Source: Nitrospiraceae bacterium
GTDB lineage: Bacteria > Nitrospirota > Nitrospiria > Nitrospirales > Nitrospiraceae
Assembly: GCA_011391455.1 (NCBI GenBank)
Contig: JAABQN010000009.1
Location: forward strand, 1 to 17,755
Direction: 5' to 3'
Length of the DNA: 17,755 bases
Below, piece by piece: positions 6,401 to 13,108 of this stretch; position 1 is the stretch's first letter, and every line of letters begins with the position of its first letter. The notes under the pieces are model-generated. The model had not been told where the DNA came from, made no database searches, and was given only the letters and a program-made list of their open reading frames with translations. The translations under genes were made by a program, and so were the position numbers.

Positions 6401-8321
6401 CCCGAAGACCGGGAAGCCTGTCCGGAGCGGTCCGATCGCGGACATCCGTACGGTCGAACCGGTGGGGCATGGGGTGAACAACAGCTTCCGTGAATTGATG
6501 GTGCAGTTGCACGACACCGTGCCGCACACCGTCAACATCGTGACCGCGGGCAATCCGCCTGGGCAGCCGATTGAAGTGGCGCTTGAAGCGGGGAAGACCG
6601 TTTCTTTCATGATGCCGGAGAAGCTCTATATGACGCCGATGCCCTTCCTGAACGGTGGAACCCATACCACTGGGAGCGGCTTGAACTTTAGGGCGGCTCC
6701 GATCGCTCAGAGGTTGGCCACCAATCCTGATGTGTCGCAGGTGTTTAATAGCCAGATCCACGGCGATCCCTATACACCGTTGCTGCGTGCCTACACGGGA
6801 GATACGATGGTGTTCCGGTTGTTGCATACGCTGATGAACGAGACGATGACTTGGACCATTTCCGGTCATACGTTCTTGAGCGAACGCTACGCGGGCGATG
6901 CAAATCGGAAGAATTCCATGCACGTCGGAATTGCCGAACGCTACGACCTCGTAGTACCGCAGGCCGGCGGACCGCGGTTGCAAGCGGGTGACTACATCCA
7001 TTTCAACGGCCGGTCTTCAAAGTTTTCCGAGGGCGGCTGGGGCATCATCCGCGTCTACGATAAGGAGCAGAACGATCTGAAGAAGCTCCCGGCTGGCTTC
7101 TCGATCAAGGGGGAGATTCCCAAGGCGTTGCCGGTCTGTCCGGCTGACGCGCCGGTGAAGACCTTCAACGTCGTCGCGTTGGATTATCCATCCATGAAGT
7201 TCAACGCCAAGGCGCCGGAATCCATCGAGGTGGACTTCGAGCGGAAGATCCAAATCAGCAACCCCGAGGCGAAGATCTATGCGTTGGAAGATGATATCGT
7301 GAAGGTGGCGAGCGGTATGCAGCCGATGCCCCTTACCCTTCGTGTGAATGTCGGCGATTGCGTCAAGGTTAATCTGAAGAACAAGATGAAGGAAGGCAAG
7401 GCCTCCTTTTCCGCGATCGGTTTGGCCTTTGATCCGAAGGATTCGATGGGTGCCAACGTCGGCAACAACTCAGTCGATCAGACGATCGCTCCTGGCGCCG
7501 AGCGGACCTATACCTACTACGCGGATCCGTTCAACGGGGAAACTACGTCGTTGGTGTGGGATTGGGGCAACGTGATGACGAATCCACGCAACGGTTTGTT
7601 CGGAGCCGTGGTGGTCGGTCCGAAGGGGTCCAAGTATCGGGATCCAAAGACCGGCGCCGATCTTACCCACAAAAACGCCTGGGCTGCCGATGTGATCATT
7701 GATCGGTCGGTGCCCGGTAACGAGATGCGAGCCAATTATCGCGACGTAGCGTTGTTCTTCCAAGACGAGGACAACATCATTGGCACGAGCTTCATGCCCT
7801 ATGTGCAAAATGTGGCGGGTCTGACCGGCGTCAACTATCGGTCGGAGCCTTACAAATATCGCGAAGAGCAGGGCTGCTCGCTGGGTAAGATGTTCCAGCC
7901 CTGTAAGGCGGACAAGCCGGAGGATCCAGCTACGCCGGTCATTGAAGCGCATGCGGGCGATCCGGTGCGTATCCATGTGATCGGGGCGAGCAATGAACAG
8001 AACGGGATGTTCGGCGTCGAAAAGCATGAGTGGCCGATCGAGCCCTTTATGCGCGGCGCTGATCTCATCAGCGTGGTCGAGTACGCCGGCTCGGAGACTC
8101 TCGATGCATTCCTACCCTCGGCCGGTGGACCCTATCGCCTGCCTGGTGAGTATGTGTACAGCAACCAGCGATTGCCGTATTCCCAGTCCGGGCAATGGGG
8201 CTATGTGCGTGTGTTGCCGTCCGGCGATACACGGTTGCTGCCTCTCACTGGCGCCGGTGCAGGTATGAAGAGCGCATCGGTTGAGCAGCCGGTGCAGATC
8301 ATCCCGGTCGTAGCGAAGTAA
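3456..8321 (+). CDS. Giant exported multicopper oxidase with permuted copper motifs (MCO1)
   Basis: The product has 1621 aa, with a signal peptide cleaved near IGVPLASA|EN. Residues 40-120 form a conserved Met/His-containing leader segment. Three homologous two-domain cupredoxin modules follow, at about 138-541, 732-1202 and 1228-1590. Each opens with a CP motif (C138, C732, C1228), has a second Cys in a DC motif (C221, C798, C1302) and closes with WGxxRV (W534, W1195, W1581). Copper motifs are HSHHPHG (446-452), HCHVAHHYVAGMW (522-534, a full type 1 set with axial Met533), HWH (823-825) and HDH (954-956). HIHG (240-243) and HTY (288-290) in domain 1 look vestigial. Module 3 has lost all recognisable ligands. 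About 70 residues (866-937) resembling a small beta domain are inserted between HWH and HDH. The family oxidises a substrate and reduces O2 to water. Mn(II), Fe(II) or Cu(I) are plausible substrates by size and order (MnxG/MofA-like), but unproven. It has its own promoter and terminator. Confidence 0.9.
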   Translation: MFIHKLRGCVLTRMLGAIAAIALIGVPLASAENPSKPGQTPSQHVAMNHQLPGWAEKLKGQTIVEDAMGGKPDRSAKVEQQHQRIMEHMAQDPQVQGVNTGMYNTSAMMHQYGAGGQDLLLVSDPRVEPVALTGGGKCPVTAPVKQYNVSAVNVEITLNQWLDFYPGYMYVLDENLDKVRAEEAKNKEARDKEGFDPGAIIPGVQAQWIQPLTIRANQGDCVKIKLSNKLEEGSGPVSLHIHGSSMVVSATGAAATTTNTDSIVEEKKTGEFEWYIHPNTQEGVRQFHTYSQDRELTVMGMFGSFVVEPRGSSYWEALGSGDATPASSGWQVMIKNGTGPDFREFVLYYHEVGDEAFRPLNKKGDFLPQRDPLTDAYRPGGRAINYRSEPFGINNMHVQHEYFGFEDESMGYSSYTFGDPSPTIPRSYIGDPAKFRLVHGGSEVFHSHHPHGGTIRWPRNPRAIDDMNLWATAVNGPVKYPVIRTKTDRVDVEVIGPSEALDLETECGSGLCQQLAGDFLFHCHVAHHYVAGMWGYWRVYNTIQQGDLRNDVMPDLRELPDRKGRIKTPISSDKLVGQTVDWFGKQFTITDKGKSNWNTNPAIVTVKDWVTMQLPTMGKPGHKDDEKGQIISYDATVLDWAWDGNRAMSEKESTIDNPKYKSTHPGKRHPIMFESMTGKVAWPHLTPHFGKRVMFSPNHSGAPWLEMIRRDANGEESTEPAKPGENGVWSLCPENAGRKDYNVHFIKLPIKIAKAQGKEPAVVDPNGLIYVLHEEEAAIRANDDLKYPLVVRGNIYDCLDWTLTSEWDDDDYTNFQSSKINTHWHFLQFDNQSSDGVITGFSYEQSVRPFTMLEKKNKKGLPAPMNTVLTASAKKGAASISVKNAGQYHVGTLILVGADNVKGNEISRIKGISGNTITLSKGLKNDHPANDIVTVEFVRQRFWVDADVGTVFWHDHAFGATTWPHGGFGTFIAEPVGSTYHDPKTGKPVRSGPIADIRTVEPVGHGVNNSFRELMVQLHDTVPHTVNIVTAGNPPGQPIEVALEAGKTVSFMMPEKLYMTPMPFLNGGTHTTGSGLNFRAAPIAQRLATNPDVSQVFNSQIHGDPYTPLLRAYTGDTMVFRLLHTLMNETMTWTISGHTFLSERYAGDANRKNSMHVGIAERYDLVVPQAGGPRLQAGDYIHFNGRSSKFSEGGWGIIRVYDKEQNDLKKLPAGFSIKGEIPKALPVCPADAPVKTFNVVALDYPSMKFNAKAPESIEVDFERKIQISNPEAKIYALEDDIVKVASGMQPMPLTLRVNVGDCVKVNLKNKMKEGKASFSAIGLAFDPKDSMGANVGNNSVDQTIAPGAERTYTYYADPFNGETTSLVWDWGNVMTNPRNGLFGAVVVGPKGSKYRDPKTGADLTHKNAWAADVIIDRSVPGNEMRANYRDVALFFQDEDNIIGTSFMPYVQNVAGLTGVNYRSEPYKYREEQGCSLGKMFQPCKADKPEDPATPVIEAHAGDPVRIHVIGASNEQNGMFGVEKHEWPIEPFMRGADLISVVEYAGSETLDAFLPSAGGPYRLPGEYVYSNQRLPYSQSGQWGYVRVLPSGDTRLLPLTGAGAGMKSASVEQPVQIIPVVAK

Positions 8322-8363
8322 GATCGAGCGTCCTGCTGTGTGCAGGATGTGGCTGATCAGGAG

Positions 8364-8397
8364 AAGGGGGAGGCCAACGGCTTCCCCCTTTTTCTTT
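8364..8397 (+). terminator. Rho-independent terminator of MCO1
   Basis: AAGGGGGAGGCC (8364-8375), loop AAC and GGCTTCCCCCTT (8379-8390) form a 12-bp stem with one G-U pair, followed by a T-rich run to 8397. A second small perfect hairpin, TCCTGC-tgtgt-GCAGGA (8331-8347), lies between the stop codon and the terminator. MCO1 is therefore probably transcribed alone. Confidence 0.92.
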
Positions 8398-8466
8398 GGT
8401 GCATCCTTTTGATACGATGCCAGCTGTGTTGTCTCTGACAATTTCATCTTGAATTTCAAAGGGCTC

Positions 8467-9245
8467 ATGAGAGTAATGCTTTTCATCTTCTGTGTGATGG
8501 AGCTGATGGGGACCACGGCTGTCTGGGCCTATCTGTGATGAGATTCAGGTAACCGATGGAGGGACAATTGCCGGGAAGGTGACGATGGTGGGAGCAAAGC
8601 CCAAGCCCAAAGGGTTCAATCTGATCACGTTTCCTGATCAAGTTTATTGCGGGAGGATTTCAACTGGTAGGGACTGGCGCATTTTGCATGAGTTTACCAT
8701 TGCACAGGATGGCGGGTTACAAGATGCCGTGGTGCAGCTTACGGATGCGACCAAAGGGAAGCCATTTACGTTCGAACCGCCGACGATTGAAGCGAGGGAC
8801 TGCAGGTTTCTTCCGTTTGTCAGTGTGGTCAAAGATCGATCGGAGGTGGATGTCGTGAACCTGGATCCCGTGTTTCATGATATTCAGGCCTATGAAACCT
8901 CGCATCTCGGTCCCCGAGTGTTGTTTAACACACCGTTGCCCATGAACCCGCATCACAAGCGCAATGTCGGGGCCGACAGCCACGAACATCTCGCGGGTCA
9001 GCCGATGGAGGCAATGCGGATCCCATGCCTATATGGAAAGCTGGGGGTTGGCGGTCGAGAATCCCTATTTTGCCATCACGCAGGCCGATGGGACCTTCTC
9101 GCTTCGTGACGGGCCTCCCGGGGACTACACATTGGTGGCGTGGCATTCTGTGGTGGGTACGATGACGGAAAAGAAAGTGACGGTTCCGGCTAAGCAAATG
9201 GTCAAAGCCGATTTTCTATTCGAGCCCCCCCAAGGGACGACGTAG
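8467..9245 (+). pseudogene. Frameshifted cupredoxin/regulatory-domain protein, paralogue of 9365-10291
   Basis: Three reading frames must be joined to match the intact neighbour. Frame 1, from ATG 8467, encodes a signal peptide (MRVMLFIFCVMELMG to VWAY). Four extra bases (CTGT) then shift to frame 2, where DEIQVTDGGT and PKGFNLITFPD match the neighbour as far as the SHEHLAGQP segment. Near 9005-9020 about 41 bp are missing relative to the paralogue, shifting to frame 3, which resumes at QCGSHAYMESW and runs through GDYTLVAWH to the stop at 9245. The deletion removes the strand just before the putative copper Cys. A 41-bp loss is not a typical sequencing error, so I regard the gene as decayed. 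A truncated product from 8579 is possible but would lack both export signal and copper site. The lesion sizes come from alignment by eye. Confidence 0.82.
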
Positions 9246-9364
9246 CGCCCATGAGATCGAGGAGAACCCGCACTATGGGTTGGGCTCATTGGGTAAATTC
9301 ATCGATATCAGACCGACTCTGGAACTGCAGAAGCCGTGAGGCGTCAATCGTGAAAGGTAATACC

Positions 9365-10291
9365 ATGAGAATGTGGATCGGAAACTTCATGGTGGTGGCA
9401 GGATTGCTCACGGCCATGACCGTTGGTACGGGGTTGTTGTTCGCGTACGACGTAATCGATGTGCAACACGGAGGAACGGTTGAAGGAACGATCAGGCTCG
9501 ATGGTGCGGTGCCGGAACCTAAAGGGTTCAACCTGATCACGTTTCCCGATCCAGCCTACTGTGGACGTATTTCCAATGGACGGGGTTGGCGACTACTTCA
9601 TGATTTCGTCGTGAATCACAATGGCGGATTGAAAGATGCCATTGTGTTGTTGGAAGGTGTTGACGCGGGAAAACCATTTGAGTTCTCCGTCCCTCTGATT
9701 GAAGCACGTGATTGCAAGTTTGCCCCCTTCATGACCATCGTTCGGAACGGCCATGCGGTGGAAGTCATCAACATGGATCCGGTCATGCACGATATCCAAG
9801 GGTACGAAACCTCGATCGAGGCCGGTGCGCGCGTGTTGTTTAATACACCGTTGGTCATGAACCATCAGCACCAACGAGGCGACATCCATGCAATGCACAA
9901 TCATGCACCGGGTAAGTCGTTGGTCGGGCCGCTTTATTTGAACAGAGGGCGGCGGACGTTCTACATGCAATGCGGCTTCCACGCCTATATGGAAAGTTGG
10001 GCGATGGCCGTCAACAATCCCTACTACACGCTGACCGATCAGAACGGGGCTTTCACCATCGAGAACATCCTGCCAGGCACCTATCAGTTGGTGGCGTGGC
10101 ATCCTCAGACCGGCCCTGGCGTTACAAAGAAGGTTACGATCCAGCCGGACGGCAAGCTGGTCGAGCATCTCTCCCTCCTCGCTCCGAAAGGGAACCGTTC
10201 CGCCTTCAAGGTTATGGATAATCCCCGCTTCGGTCCGGACACGCTGGGGTATTCAGTAGACATCCAGCCATTCGTAGAGCATCAGCACTGA
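9365..10291 (+). CDS. Exported cupredoxin fused to a carboxypeptidase-regulatory-like domain
   Basis: ATG 9365 gives 308 aa. It is preferred over the longer open frame because GAAAGGT precedes it and a clean signal peptide follows (MVVAGLLTAMTVGTGLLFA|YD). The central part (about 25-215) reads as a cupredoxin: H142 in MHDIQGYE, then C203-G-F-H206-A-Y-M209. The CxxHxxM spacing is that of amicyanin, which suggests a mononuclear type 1 copper site for electron transfer. Two further Cys (C66, C117) may form a disulfide. Residues about 219-270 (NPYYTLTDQNGAF to YQLVAWHP) form a carboxypeptidase-regulatory-like beta sandwich. Such proteins are often labelled methylamine utilization protein, but no methylamine genes are present. 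It heads a run of co-directional exported genes (6-bp gap to the next) and may shuttle electrons to or from the giant oxidases; that is inference. Confidence 0.82.
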   Translation: MRMWIGNFMVVAGLLTAMTVGTGLLFAYDVIDVQHGGTVEGTIRLDGAVPEPKGFNLITFPDPAYCGRISNGRGWRLLHDFVVNHNGGLKDAIVLLEGVDAGKPFEFSVPLIEARDCKFAPFMTIVRNGHAVEVINMDPVMHDIQGYETSIEAGARVLFNTPLVMNHQHQRGDIHAMHNHAPGKSLVGPLYLNRGRRTFYMQCGFHAYMESWAMAVNNPYYTLTDQNGAFTIENILPGTYQLVAWHPQTGPGVTKKVTIQPDGKLVEHLSLLAPKGNRSAFKVMDNPRFGPDTLGYSVDIQPFVEHQH

Positions 10292-10297
10292 ACGCTC

Positions 10298-10939
10298 ATG
10301 TCTTTTGTCGAGGATAAGAAGGCCTGCCGATGGGGGCTCTGCCTCTGGCTTGTCCTGTGGGTGGGGCAGGAAGGGCTGCTATGCTATGCTGCAGCTGAGG
10401 ACGGAACCATTCCGTCGGTAGAATTCTCTGGTTCGCTGGTCAAGACTGTCAAGGGTCGGCAATACCATGCACAAGTATTTGCGAAGGAAGACCGTTTGCG
10501 GCTGGAGTACAAATATGCCATTCGGACTGAACGTGGATATACGGCAATCGAAATCATCCGGATAGATAAATCGGAGACCTGGTATCTTCTGGCGCAGCGA
10601 AAAGAACTGTTGGTGACAGGGCTGGACCCCGATGATCTGCTCCCGGTTTGGCCCGCCTTACCAGGGGAGCGGGACCGACTTCTAGCTGGCGACGCAACGG
10701 TGGCTGGTCGTGCGACTCAGCTCTTTGAAGTTCAGACGGACCACCATGGTCGAGTTGAGCGGTTCTACGAATGGGTGGATCGGGACACGGGAGTGGTCTT
10801 AAAGCTTGTCAGCAGGGATCGGGAGTGGGCGTTTGAGTATCAACGATTTAGACTGTCTTCTCAGCCGGCCTATTATTTTGAAGAGCCACCAGGATACAAA
10901 AAGCGCATGACGGCGACTATGCCGCGAGGACGGGGATAG
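10298..10939 (+). CDS. Exported DUF4412/LolA-like protein, copy 1
   Basis: The product has 213 aa with an N-terminal hydrophobic export segment (about 11-33, cleavage near CYAAA|ED). The rest is a beta-rich sequence opening with VEFSGSLVKTVKGRQYHAQV and closing with EWAFEYQRFRL and YYFEEPPGYK. This pattern of alternating strands ending in a predicted-structure PPGY/LP motif resembles DUF4412 and LolA-like periplasmic lipid- or ligand-binding folds. No catalytic residues are seen. It aligns along its length with the product of 12477-13088. It starts 6 bp after the cupredoxin stop and ends 7 bp before the HEAT-repeat gene, so it sits in the middle of an operon. The Shine-Dalgarno is weak, consistent with translational coupling. 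Function unknown. Confidence 0.75.
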   Translation: MSFVEDKKACRWGLCLWLVLWVGQEGLLCYAAAEDGTIPSVEFSGSLVKTVKGRQYHAQVFAKEDRLRLEYKYAIRTERGYTAIEIIRIDKSETWYLLAQRKELLVTGLDPDDLLPVWPALPGERDRLLAGDATVAGRATQLFEVQTDHHGRVERFYEWVDRDTGVVLKLVSRDREWAFEYQRFRLSSQPAYYFEEPPGYKKRMTATMPRGRG

Positions 10940-10946
10940 GGAGACG

Positions 10947-12332
10947 ATGAGAGAGCTGATTTTGCACAGGCGTTCGTGTCGTTGGCGTCTGTTGGCCGCA
11001 GTTGCAGTTGCCTGGTTGTCTCTGTGGAATGGGGCAGATCGGTTGCTGCTGGCTGCTGGGATCTCATCTGTTCCCAAGGATGTGCAAGAGGCCTTCGACA
11101 AGAAACAGTATGAACAGGTACTTGAGCAGTTGGCCAAGCTGGAAAAGGAGCAGAGTATCGCTCCAGACGTTCGCCGGCTGAAGATCCGCTCCCTTCTCAA
11201 GCTCGGGAATCCCAAGGATGCACTCGGCGAGTATGACAAACTGGAACTCGCACTCAAGCAAGATGAGGTACCCCTCCTCCGAGAGATGGCGCTGGGGTTC
11301 ATTGTCGTTATGGTGAAGGACATGCGTGAACAAATGCGCGGGGCCGCCTACACCGCGCTCAAAGAAGTGGATTCGGACGAAGTCGTTCCCTATTTTGAGG
11401 ATGGCTTGAGCGATGGGTCTGGACCAGTCCGTGCTCTCGCCGTCGAGGGGCTCGGCCGATCCGAAGCGGGGCGGAAATCGGTGAAATTGCGCGCGGCGAT
11501 CGAGGATCAAGCAGGATTGGTGAAGGCACGCGTGGTGAAAGCGCTTGGCAAAACGGGAGATCCAGGAGTCATGTCGTTAGTCGAATCGGCGACTAAAGAC
11601 GAGCTCAGCACGGTTCGTATCGCGGCCTATGGCGCCTTGATCAGGCTCGGTAAGAAGGAAGCCTGGACCCAATTGCTACAGGCTTCAGCGTCGCTGAATC
11701 CTGAGGATCGGGCCGACGCGATTCGCACGATCGCCGATTTGAAAGACCAGCGTGGCGCCTCGATAATGATCGAGTCGTTGACCTACAAGCAGCCCTCCGT
11801 TCGCGGGGCTGCGGCCAGGGGGTTGGGGCATCTCGGACGAAAAGAGGCGAGGGGGCAGATTGAACAGTTATTGAAAGATCCTATTCCGGCCGTACGCGAA
11901 TCGGCGTTGGGGAGCCTGGCTGATCTGGGAGGGGCGGAATCGGTGCCGGTGATCACGCAGGCGCTCAATGACGGCAATTTTACCGTCCGTGCTTCAGCGA
12001 TTGCCGCATTGCTCCAACTCGGTCAGCCCTACTCGACGGTGGCCGCCATCGCGCAATCACTGGCCCAACAGAACGATACAGCCATGCGTGCCTCTGCGGC
12101 CTTTGCCCTTGGGAAGGCGACCAAGGCCAATGCTCCCGGTGCGATCTCCCTGTTAACCAGCTTGACGGATGATCCGCTTCCCGGTCCGAAGATTGTGGCG
12201 CTTCGATCCCTCGGGCATGTCGGGGACCGTGAACTTGTGCCTCTCATGAAAGAAGCGCTTCACGACACGAACGATGCCGTGCGGGCCACCGCGGCAGGGG
12301 CGCTGCTTCACATTCTCCAACAGAAGAAATAA
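10947..12332 (+). CDS. Exported TPR/HEAT-repeat protein
   Basis: The product has 461 aa. The start is fixed by GGGAG 4 nt before ATG 10947, just after the upstream stop. A signal or anchor segment covers about 13-37 (LLAAVAVAWLSLWNGADRLL). Residues 40-110 look like a pair of TPR-type helical hairpins (FDKKQYEQVLEQLAKLE, LLKLGNPKDALGEYDKLEL). From about 125 to the end run roughly ten HEAT/PBS-lyase-type repeats of about 30 residues, each with the V-R-x-x-A-A-x-A-L-G-x-L signature, for example VRGAAARGLGHLG and VRATAAGALLHIL. HEAT arrays are protein-protein scaffolds. Being exported, it may hold envelope partners encoded by its neighbours. It lacks the catalytic features of phycobilin lyases, and that pathway is not expected here. 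Confidence 0.85.
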   Translation: MRELILHRRSCRWRLLAAVAVAWLSLWNGADRLLLAAGISSVPKDVQEAFDKKQYEQVLEQLAKLEKEQSIAPDVRRLKIRSLLKLGNPKDALGEYDKLELALKQDEVPLLREMALGFIVVMVKDMREQMRGAAYTALKEVDSDEVVPYFEDGLSDGSGPVRALAVEGLGRSEAGRKSVKLRAAIEDQAGLVKARVVKALGKTGDPGVMSLVESATKDELSTVRIAAYGALIRLGKKEAWTQLLQASASLNPEDRADAIRTIADLKDQRGASIMIESLTYKQPSVRGAAARGLGHLGRKEARGQIEQLLKDPIPAVRESALGSLADLGGAESVPVITQALNDGNFTVRASAIAALLQLGQPYSTVAAIAQSLAQQNDTAMRASAAFALGKATKANAPGAISLLTSLTDDPLPGPKIVALRSLGHVGDRELVPLMKEALHDTNDAVRATAAGALLHILQQKK

Positions 12333-12476
12333 GCACTGTCTTTGCCTGGGTGTTCGACAACAGGAGAAGGACTTACAGGATTGCCGTACTCTTTCATGAC
12401 TTATCTAACGAACATGGCGGATTTTGTATCTCTGGGTTTAGGTTTTAACCGACCAGAAGAAAGCGAGCATGGGCCT

Positions 12477-13088
12477 ATGGTAAGATCGCCCGCGATGCGT
12501 CAGACCTGTCTCGTCTTCTGGATTGCGTGTGGCCTGCTGCCCGTCGGCCTGCCGGCCTGGGCGCTGGAGTTTACCGCCGATCAAGTGACGAAGATTGATG
12601 GCCGAACGCACAAAGCCTATATCTATTACCGCGATAGGATGTGGCGCATCGAACACCAATCGATGGGGCCGGTCAATGTGAGTATCGTGCGCAAGGACAA
12701 GCAGGTCGTGTGGTTGCTGCTCTCGCGGATGAAACATTTCAAAACGATGCCCTATAGTCCTGAGCAGGATCTCCGGGTGAGTGAAAAGCTGGACGGGGAA
12801 GTGTTGAGGCAGGAGATCGGTACAGAAGTACGCGAGGGGCATCCGACGATCCTGTACGAAGTCACGACGAAGGAAGGGGCGCAGGTCGCGGTGTACTACC
12901 AGTGGGTCGCCACGGATATTCATTTTCCGATGAAGCTGGCGAGGAAAGACGGGAGTTGGATCGTGGAGTACCAGCATGTGAAGCTACGGTCGGTCTCGGA
13001 CTACCTCTTCAACCTGCCGGTTAATTTTCAGCCGCTGGAAGACTTCGACAAACAAGAGACACCCGGGCCTATCGGGCCTGGCATGTAA
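12477..13088 (+). CDS. Exported DUF4412/LolA-like protein, copy 2
   Basis: ATG 12477 gives 203 aa with a signal peptide ending near LLPVGLPAWA|LEFT. An ATG six codons later (12495) is also possible, and neither has a strong Shine-Dalgarno. The longer open frame back to 12342 has no signal-like start and is rejected. The mature part (LEFTADQVTKIDGRTHKAYI, WLLLSRMKHFKTMPY, YYQWVATDIHFPMKL, WIVEYQHVKLRSV, YLFNLPVNFQPL) aligns with the product of 10298-10939 and has the same beta-rich layout. The two paralogues bracket the HEAT gene. The 144-bp gap before it (12333-12476) holds no feature I trust. It ends 20 bp before the SUMF-fold gene. Function unknown; envelope ligand-binding is a guess. Confidence 0.75.
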   Translation: MVRSPAMRQTCLVFWIACGLLPVGLPAWALEFTADQVTKIDGRTHKAYIYYRDRMWRIEHQSMGPVNVSIVRKDKQVVWLLLSRMKHFKTMPYSPEQDLRVSEKLDGEVLRQEIGTEVREGHPTILYEVTTKEGAQVAVYYQWVATDIHFPMKLARKDGSWIVEYQHVKLRSVSDYLFNLPVNFQPLEDFDKQETPGPIGPGM

Positions 13089-13094
13089 CTCAGC

Positions 13095-13101
13095 AAGGAG
13101 G
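13095..13101 (+). promoter_or_regulatory. Ribosome binding site fixing a GTG start
   Basis: AAGGAGG lies exactly 7 nt before the GTG at 13109. It continues as AAGGAGGCCGG, the same string as before MCO1. Confidence 0.85.
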
Positions 13102-13108
13102 CCGGATC

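Noticed and set aside
3456..8321. Copper nitrite reductase or ordinary three-domain laccase
   Set aside because: The presence of all four trinuclear-cluster motifs argues against nitrite reductase. The three-module length and permuted order argue against a standard laccase.
8964..9245. Separate small gene encoding only the regulatory-like domain
   Set aside because: Alignment with the intact paralogue shows this is the third-frame remnant of one broken gene. It lacks a ribosome binding site and signal peptide.
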